DNA from: Calonectria ilicicola
Lineage: Eukaryota > Ascomycota > Sordariomycetes > Hypocreales > Nectriaceae
Assembly (NCBI GenBank): GCA_020809705.1
Contig: CP085834.1
Location: forward strand, 1,922,001 to 1,986,000
Length of the DNA: 64,000 nucleotides
Reading direction: 5' to 3'
Shown: positions 57,440-64,000 of the stretch, piece by piece
Position numbering within the stretch: the stretch's first letter is position 1
How the letters are laid out: every line of letters starts with the position of its first letter
Translations under genes and position numbers: made by a program
Notes under the pieces: generated by a model
What the model saw: the letters and a program-made list of their open reading frames with translations, nothing else
What the model was told of the DNA's origin: nothing
Database searches by the model: none

Positions 57440-58570
57440 CTAGAGGTAACTCCTCCTTAATTCTAGAGGGATCAGCCCATTGGGTATGCGAACCCCCCTG
57501 GATCTCAAATTATGCAGCTTTAAAGCAACGTCGTGTGTTGACATGTCTTGAACGGTTTCTGAGATTCGGCGCCAATGATTTAGGACTGTTGCGTCGGTGA
57601 GATCCATGTCCTTAAAGGAAATGCGTCTAAGTGATGCACGGTGACGTAGCAAAAAATGTCGCATCTCGGAGCTTGTGCATCCGAAGCCTTCACAAGTCAA
57701 CGATTCCAATGCCGCCATGTGAAACTCGTGACAAAAGATTGAGAACCATCCCAGAGGACCGGAAATAGAAGTTCCACAAATTTTCAGCATTGAGAGATTT
57801 GGAAACAGCTGAAAAAATCCCTTCAAGTCGCGTATCCAACTGTGGACATTAGATGGGTGCCAAATCCGTACGGAATTATCCTCCCGGACAAGACAAAAGT
57901 CGACAGCCGAAATTTGGGTTAAAGAGGAGATATGTGATCTCACAACCTCGCTAAAATCCACAGTATCGCAGACTCTCAGTCCAAATCTCTCAATTGAGGA
58001 ATTGCCTTGGGCCATCCCAGTAATAATGGTGTGGAGGATATATTGAACAGATTGATCGCTAGTCATGCAATCTTTCGGGGGGTGAACAACAGGCTCCTGG
58101 ACTGGCAGCTTGCCGTAGGGCAGGGAAAAGTTTCCACGGATATCGCAGAAATGTATTTCCTTGCAATTAGTCAGACGCTTGATGGCTTGCATCCACCGCG
58201 TTCTAAGATTTCCGGTCTGAACCACACGTTCCTTTTTGTCCAAATCCCTTGGACTCACCAAGGTATTTAGTAAACTGGTCTCTAATATTGGAGGATGAAG
58301 CTCGTGAAGATGCAGAGGGCAATAGCAGTAGACATTGACTCTTTGGACTAACTCTCTGAAATCGATATCATTCGATATATAATACAGAATCGTGAGGCCT
58401 ATTTCATCAAAGAAGATGCAACCTTCCTTCATGAATAGTTTACTAAAACGCAACTTTACCCAGCTGGCAGTGGTCTTACAGACCAGTCTTAACTTGGGTA
58501 GTGCATCTGCCGGAATCTCCTCGATGATTTGATCAGCTATTTCTGTAGGGATGTTGAATATAGCGGCCAT
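57440..58570 (-). CDS. F-box protein
   Basis: 376 residues from the ATG at 58568-58570 (MAAIFNIPTEIADQIIEEI); an upstream ATG at 58609 would add 13 residues. The N-terminal 45 residues (IPTEIADQIIEEIPADALPKLRLVCKTTASWV) have the F-box pattern that binds Skp1 in SCF ubiquitin ligases. The remainder has leucine-rich, weakly repetitive segments (for example ALESLTCEGFGC, LRRISFKDMDLTD) typical of fungal F-box proteins with LRR-like target domains. A TATA-like TATATATAA is at about 58627-58635. Target unknown. Single exon and full length. Confidence 0.85.
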   Translation of the reverse strand: MAAIFNIPTEIADQIIEEIPADALPKLRLVCKTTASWVKLRFSKLFMKEGCIFFDEIGLTILYYISNDIDFRELVQRVNVYCYCPLHLHELHPPILETSLLNTLVSPRDLDKKERVVQTGNLRTRWMQAIKRLTNCKEIHFCDIRGNFSLPYGKLPVQEPVVHPPKDCMTSDQSVQYILHTIITGMAQGNSSIERFGLRVCDTVDFSEVVRSHISSLTQISAVDFCLVREDNSVRIWHPSNVHSWIRDLKGFFQLFPNLSMLKICGTSISGPLGWFSIFCHEFHMAALESLTCEGFGCTSSEMRHFLLRHRASLRRISFKDMDLTDATVLNHWRRISETVQDMSTHDVALKLHNLRSRGVRIPNGLIPLELRRSYL

Positions 58571-59105
58571 GATGATTCGTAGGGTATGAATCCGATGGAT
58601 CTGGGCCATGGACCGTAGCCTGGAAATTATATATAGAGCAACCACTGGTTACTTCTTCATGCATCACTTCACTTCCAATCGGCGCAAAACGATTATGTGT
58701 CAACTGTTGAGCAAGTAGTCAATGTTTGAATTTTCAGTCGGATGGTGAATGACTGCTGACGGTGAATAGGACCTAGTGAATCTTTGGACTGATGGACAAG
58801 CAGCGCTAACACCAGGTCTCTCTCTTTGTTTCCTTCGTTACTAACCAACGTCCTTATGAACATTTTGTCATATTTTATTCTCGGAAATGCGAGGATAATG
58901 TTATGTATTATTGAAAAGCCTATTGTGACCAAACTAGAGAAAACAGGCTCTGAATAGGGATCTTCTATTAGTGATATGAACATTCAATGCCTCTTCTCAA
59001 ACATTAAATTCCAGTTCATAAGCGCACTGTTATTTCTGAACTCGAATAATATTGTCTCATAACAGGTTCTACGCCCCCCAAGTTGCCACTGCACCCAATC
59101 ATCAC
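58571..59105. other. Intergenic, no supported gene
   Basis: 535 bp of F-box promoter and HET 3' flank. A 96-codon minus-strand ORF at 58693-58983 has no features. Confidence 0.5.
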
Positions 59106-62100
59106 TTATCGAATCTCAAATCTTCTTATCCCGTGCTCTCCCACCTTTCTGTGAAACCTAGGATCATAATCCCCGACCCCACACGGATGTAGTCGCAAGC
59201 TTCTGGTGCGATCTGTGCCTCTGTCATATGAATCAGGCATCAGCAGGCCTGCTTCCTCAACTGCTTCTCCTTGCATGAGACCCGGCACAAAACACTCTCC
59301 TACGAGTTGCCAACGATCTTCATCCAGAGGGCGTAGCACATACGGAATGATTCCACCAAATAGCACTGCAATCACATCCCCGTCCTTCATGGCCGCTGGG
59401 CCAATTCCGACACCTCCGTCATCGCAACGGAACACCTTTCGGCCAACCATCACATTGATAGCACTCAACATTATCTCAGTTCGTAAAGATTTGGCTGCTG
59501 AGTCCTCATCTCCTGAATCTCCATACTGAAGGCTTTCTTGAATTTTTCTCAACTCTGAGCCAACCGTGAACCAAGAGTTGCGCTCACGCCAACTAAGCAT
59601 GATATCACTCAGATGATCGGTTTGTGCCTTTTCCCCTGTAAGAATCTCAGTGCTCTCCCTGAAATCATATTTTCCAGGGATTGCTGTGGTCGCCGCAAGC
59701 CTTAATCCGGCCTGAGTAGCCTGCTCCTGTGCGTCGGGATTGTTGAACCCCGCCAGAGTACTCTGTTCAACATTCGAGCTCCATGTTGATCTGAACTGAC
59801 GCTCTACATCAGCCAGCTGCGATAGAATTAGAAACATTCCAGCTGCTTCTTCGTCTAGCTCAGCTAGCGATGACAGGTTCTGAAACGTTGATGCATTGAC
59901 AACACTCTTGCTCACGCTAGTCACACTGCTGCACTTCAGCCCTGTCACAATCAGAGACTTTCCATCCTCTCCAAACGTCTCTTCGCTTGGGAAAAATAGT
60001 TCTCCAGCGTTGGCATAGTAGCCTCCTTCTTGCCGCAATGCCAGCGGCTCTACTAGCTGCGCTTGATCCCAGCGAGGTACCCAGCTTGGGTAATCCTCTG
60101 ATCCAATGCTTTCAGAAGAACAATGTTGCACACTGCTCAGCAACCGGAGATGTTGGTCTTGCTTCAAAATACGACGCGAGGCATCTGTGTACACTTCTTG
60201 CACGCTCTTACTATAATCTGGCTGCACAAGGAAAGCATCTGTGCTGGGATCATTGCCAGCGAAAGACATGCCTAGCAGTGCATAAATGCGGTCACGCGGG
60301 TCAGTGCTATGAAATATCTCCACTGTAGCGCCTAGCATGGCTGAGAGATCGATTTTTGAGAAGCTCGAGATGGCGCTTCGACCGCCCAGAGGAAATGCGT
60401 AGGTAAGAAAAGCATTGAATGCGGCGACCGAGGACGACGGTGCTGCTTCTGGTGGTTTCTCTGTCGACTCCAAATTGAACATCCAGCCTTTCGTTAACAG
60501 CCATGCAGCACAAACACCAACGAGCCCCCACGATATGCAATGGTCTCCCCACACCACGACTGCGTTCTGGGCGAGGGCGAGTTCCTGGATGATCCAGAAA
60601 CGGCGGAAAAGCTCCGCCTGGAACATGGCTTGCAGAGCCGCCCAACCGTCCGTGTCAAGCTGATCGCGCAACTGTATCGCTTCAGTTGGGTCCAGCCCCT
60701 CCAGAGCACTTCGGTAGTTTAAAAATTTAAATTTATTCTCTCCGATAGAGTCTCTCCATAGCCTTACAATGGGGCAGACTGTCCCAAAGGCTTTGCTGGC
60801 AATCCCTTGTTCGTCGGGACCAAGCCAAGCAAGTACGCGTTTTGCAGCCCGAAAAATATGTCGCATAATGGAGACTTGTTGACTGCGCTCGGGTATGTCG
60901 CTCTGGTTTATACATACTGCGTCGGCCCACAGATAGAGTCGGCGATCAGGCCGTCGGATGTGTCGCAGGGCTAGGTCCAGATTCCGCGGGACCATCACAC
61001 TACTACCTCCACAGACCAGAGGTATTTGGTCCGTCGGAGCCCCCCAAGTATACGAAATTGCTTCATAAACCGGCGACTGATCCAATTCGACGACAACGAG
61101 GCGAGTTTCCAAACTATCGTTCTTCGTGCCTGGTTCGACAATGAGGAGCCTAGTACTCTTGTCGGTTGGTAGTTGTTGATATAGGCTAGGAGTTGGGTCG
61201 GGCTTTTGTTTCTCGGGCTCATCCAAGCAAGCCTCTTGATCCGATTCACTGTATAATTCGTCGTAAGTACACCGATCTATCGCCTCTCCAGCCTTGAGAA
61301 AAATAGCCCTTGCCAAATGGTCTCTCTCAGGATAGAAAGCTGGCTTGTCGTCGTCCGTCAAACCAGGCATCTCCGATTTATTTCCCGAAGCTGGCGGCCA
61401 GGAACTCTTCTCAAGCCCAAGAGTCGGCTTTCTTGGTTCACATTTACAAAAAACAAGTACTGCGCTGGCCACAGTGATTTCATTGTTAGACGGCATTTCA
61501 TGAAGGATCCGCAAAGTTTGGCTGGCCTTGAGCCATAGAACCTGCGTCCAAGAGCTGCCATCGGAAGAAAAGGTGTATGTCTCTTCTCCAACTCTCAAGG
61601 AGACTTTGCACCCTGGGTAGACCCAGGCCGGATACACGAATGTATCTCGACGAATCATCAGATGTTGTTCACTTTGGTTCTCTCCCGCCACTGGCGGGTT
61701 TCCAATCACGACCCCCACTTCTGCATTGAAGTCGCCAACACGCTCCTCTAGGCCCTTTGCGATGCCATGCATGTCATGAAAAACGTGGGCATAGTTTCGG
61801 TACGTTTCTTGTCGCCATGGACTAAAAGCAGAGTTGGCGGGCTTGGAGGCCTCAACAGCACTCGCCATTACCAATGGTGGATCCAGAAGTTGTGGGGATT
61901 CGCGTAATCGCCAAATCTGATCATCATACCTCTCGGACTCTGGGGCATCATACATGAGTCGGACCATTTCGATGAGAGAAGATTTGAACAGAGGCTGTAG
62001 TTCAGATTCTCCAATGTCTGCATCCATTGTACGGGAGGCTGGATCCAGAAGCCACAGGCGCCGAAGGGCCGTGCTAACCGTCATAATTGGCGTTTGATCT

Positions 62101-62222
62101 GAGAATTCCAAAACTCGCAATGATGGTTCCTGGTTTTTTGATTGGTAGGCTGCGAGGCGATCTTCCTCCATATCTGGGCTACCAGAGCTATTCGACGATG
62201 AGTTGGAAGGCTCGTCCGCCAT
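59106..62222 (-). CDS. Large HET-domain (heterokaryon incompatibility) protein
   Basis: Single exon, 1038 residues, ATG at 62220-62222. The first 350 residues are a variable N-terminal extension without recognised domain. The HET domain follows: YEAISYTWGAPTD near residue 388, LYLWADAVCINQSDIPERSQQV near 435-456, VLAWLGPDE, and RRFWIIQELALAQNAVVVWG near 540. C-terminal parts show DPRDRIYALLGM and PDYSKSVQEVYTDASRRIL, usual companions of HET, and a final VLFGGIIPYVLRP..GECFVPGLMQGEA segment. Such proteins trigger cell death when incompatible fungal strains fuse. Intact and without introns. It is separated from the F-box gene by about 0.5 kb. Confidence 0.93.
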   Translation of the reverse strand: MADEPSNSSSNSSGSPDMEEDRLAAYQSKNQEPSLRVLEFSDQTPIMTVSTALRRLWLLDPASRTMDADIGESELQPLFKSSLIEMVRLMYDAPESERYDDQIWRLRESPQLLDPPLVMASAVEASKPANSAFSPWRQETYRNYAHVFHDMHGIAKGLEERVGDFNAEVGVVIGNPPVAGENQSEQHLMIRRDTFVYPAWVYPGCKVSLRVGEETYTFSSDGSSWTQVLWLKASQTLRILHEMPSNNEITVASAVLVFCKCEPRKPTLGLEKSSWPPASGNKSEMPGLTDDDKPAFYPERDHLARAIFLKAGEAIDRCTYDELYSESDQEACLDEPEKQKPDPTPSLYQQLPTDKSTRLLIVEPGTKNDSLETRLVVVELDQSPVYEAISYTWGAPTDQIPLVCGGSSVMVPRNLDLALRHIRRPDRRLYLWADAVCINQSDIPERSQQVSIMRHIFRAAKRVLAWLGPDEQGIASKAFGTVCPIVRLWRDSIGENKFKFLNYRSALEGLDPTEAIQLRDQLDTDGWAALQAMFQAELFRRFWIIQELALAQNAVVVWGDHCISWGLVGVCAAWLLTKGWMFNLESTEKPPEAAPSSSVAAFNAFLTYAFPLGGRSAISSFSKIDLSAMLGATVEIFHSTDPRDRIYALLGMSFAGNDPSTDAFLVQPDYSKSVQEVYTDASRRILKQDQHLRLLSSVQHCSSESIGSEDYPSWVPRWDQAQLVEPLALRQEGGYYANAGELFFPSEETFGEDGKSLIVTGLKCSSVTSVSKSVVNASTFQNLSSLAELDEEAAGMFLILSQLADVERQFRSTWSSNVEQSTLAGFNNPDAQEQATQAGLRLAATTAIPGKYDFRESTEILTGEKAQTDHLSDIMLSWRERNSWFTVGSELRKIQESLQYGDSGDEDSAAKSLRTEIMLSAINVMVGRKVFRCDDGGVGIGPAAMKDGDVIAVLFGGIIPYVLRPLDEDRWQLVGECFVPGLMQGEAVEEAGLLMPDSYDRGTDRTRSLRLHPCGVGDYDPRFHRKVGEHGIRRFEIR

Positions 62223-62803
62223 GGTGACGAGTATTCAAGTGAATCAGAACAAATTCTTTTGGTGTTTGGTAAAATACAACCGACTGCGATGCGATGATTC
62301 AAGTGTCTTCAGTCACTCACTATAAATGCTTAAACAGCATCAAGGCTGTGCAAAACAACTCATCCGCAGCTCATGCAGTCAGCTGACTATTGGGTCTAAA
62401 GAGGCATCAATCAATCCAGATGGCTTCACATCAAATTTCCCAGTTCCCCTCTTTTTGACCCACTTCTCGCTGCTATACAGTCCGCCACAGCCACAACTGT
62501 GCCCATGTAAGACCCACCAGAGTATGATATTTTTGACACTGGAACGTATTCTTTCAGTTACGCAAGCCAGAACTAAAAGCTGAGCGTAACAAACCAGTGG
62601 AATGCCAGCATTTTATTCTAGCTCGAACAGCATCCATCATCAAATTATTGGTATAACAAGGCCAATAAAGGGCTTTACTGAAAACAATCTCAGAATACGC
62701 CAACATACCACAAAGTTGATCGTCATCCAGCCGTCAGCGAAATTGTTTGATTTTTAACGAAGTAAATACTAGTACATACTATTTGATTGTGAATATTTTA
62801 GTG
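62223..62803. other. Intergenic, HET promoter and BTB 3' side
   Basis: 581 bp, no gene seen. Confidence 0.55.
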
Positions 62804-63859
62804 CTATTCTTGTTCCATATGCCATGATGGTTCCCTGCGCGGTCGTCTCGGTTGCCTTTGTACCGTTCCAGGCCAAAAAGGCTGTTCATGTTCAAAATCA
62901 GGCCCCAAATAATGTTCAATAAAAGAGGGATGGTTGTCAATTCCTCCACTGATCAGTTGTAACACCCGATCTCGTGTCTGCATGGGGCGTTCGGCACTCT
63001 TCTGTCTCCTCTTCTTCTCGACTTTGCAACGGTATAGCACGAGATCATACGGCAATTCCGTAATCTCAAGCATCAATTCCAATATATAATCCTTCTCCAT
63101 AGCTTGAGTATTTTCGTGCAGAATCTCAACAACAACATCTCGCAATCCTCGATCAGCATCAATGACCGTGCCGTAGATAATTTTAACGGCCTCTGCAAAT
63201 TCCTCACTGGGGCAGCCCCCACAATTAGAAATAAGCCGAAAATTCCGTTGCGCCATTGCCTTGAGATCTGGTATGCCATATTTCTCGGCAAGGGCATATA
63301 CCTTTGCATGCAAATTTAGAAACTCAACTGAAAGCCCACCCGTAAACTCCCCTGCATGATTTTGTTGGCTCTACAATACAATAAATCTGGGCTTAGGAGA
63401 AAATTATCTTACCATAAGTATTACTATCCCAGCCCCCGTCATGCAATTTTCGCTTTGACATGCCCTCAACTTTAGGGTCCATTCTGGGGTAGTAGCCATG
63501 ATAAATATAATGGATCATCGCGTCAACAACTTTCGGTTCGTCGTCTGGAAGATTAATAGTGTTTGATTGGCCTTCCTATGGATGATAACAATCATTAGCG
63601 GACGGGGGTCATCAACCCACATTATGAGCACATACTATAAAATTATTTCTAATGGCAGCTTCGAAGAAAGGAGATCTTGGGCAGACCACGGCCTTGTGAA
63701 CAGGGTATTCTACTCCGTCGCATCTTATCAGGAGGTCTGAGTAGATTCCACTTTGGATCCTGTAGACATTTAGATTGACAAACCTTTCGACAGATGGAGA
63801 GTTCAATACTTATTCATGGCGTCTTGGAGCGCGCTCGATGTTGTGTCGGCGAATCGCAT
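62804..63859 (-). CDS. BTB/POZ-domain protein
   Basis: Model complement(join(62804..63351,63413..63575,63636..63759,63810..63859)), 294 residues, introns 50-61 bp. The BTB fold is clear across exons 1-4: ALQDAMN/KIQSGIYSDLLIRCDGVEYPVHKAVVCPRSPFF, then EGQSNTINLPDDEPKVVDAMIHYIYHGYY, then HAKVYALAEKYGIPDLK. BTB domains form dimers and often recruit Cul3. The C-terminal part is charged and Arg/Pro-rich, with no Kelch or MATH domain, as in many fungal BTB-only proteins. Intron 1 was chosen because unspliced sequence has a stop right after the ATG region and the splice joins MN to KIQSGIYSD in frame. Confidence 0.88.
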
Positions 63860-64000
63860 CGTGAGTCTCGATGACGGTTTATTGTCTCTGGAGTAGAGTC
63901 AGGAGTGGAAGATGAAGAAGCTACGCAGATGACAGAAACGGTTTTTTCTCCTGCAATGATAAATCTTATCGTAACATTGTAATTGGTGCCCGCTCGTATT

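Noticed and set aside
1..64000. CRISPR arrays, phage, bacterial operons or ribosome-binding sites
   Set aside because: The sequence is clearly fungal with spliceosomal introns; no regularly spaced repeats of CRISPR type were seen.

Overview
The window looks like chromosomal DNA from a filamentous ascomycete (Pezizomycotina). Genes are split by many short introns of about 45-90 bp with GT...AG ends and CTAAC/CTAAT-like branch points. Families typical of moulds are present: Zn2Cys6 and DUF3425-bZIP regulators, HET-domain proteins, Baeyer-Villiger monooxygenases, 4CL-like CoA ligases and small secreted cysteine-rich proteins. An intron-containing tRNA-Leu(CAG) indicates the standard meaning of CUG. 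I found 27 protein-coding genes (one cut by the left edge), one likely pseudogene and one tRNA. Most exon joins below were worked out by hand from splice signals and reading-frame continuity. They are models, not transcripts.

Left part (1-10 kb): the 5' end of a HET gene, then a probable nitrogen-scavenging set. It has a HOL1-like MFS transporter divergent from a nitrilase, with a Zn2Cys6 regulator convergent to the nitrilase. The shared MFS/nitrilase promoter has two CGG-N11-CCG sites and clustered GATA sites. The regulator's own promoter has four more GATA sites. A fungal membrane protein of unknown function follows.

Central cluster (10.8-29.1 kb): nine genes that fit oxidation of a ketone or alcohol: SDR, alpha/beta hydrolase, sugar-porter-type transporter, BVMO, bZIP regulator, regulator lacking a zinc cluster, second BVMO, second SDR, and acyl-CoA ligase ending in a possible peroxisomal signal. 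A plausible scheme is alcohol to ketone (SDR), to ester or lactone (BVMO), to hydroxy acid (hydrolase), to acyl-CoA (ligase), then beta-oxidation. A secondary-metabolite role is the alternative. A bZIP-like composite motif recurs in several of these promoters.

Middle (29-42 kb): gene-poor, with two small secreted cysteine-rich proteins, two small orphan genes, a short dispersed repeat, and two genes sharing an unusual zinc-finger domain. One of the two is joined to a HET domain.

Right part (43-64 kb): a second Zn2Cys6 regulator, a VBA-like multi-exon MFS transporter, a cysteine-hydrolase gene interrupted by one in-frame TGA, tRNA-Leu, a GMC oxidoreductase whose first intron lacks an AG acceptor, a 3.1 kb gene-free tract, a secreted type-B carboxylesterase, an F-box protein, a 1038-residue HET protein and a BTB/POZ protein.
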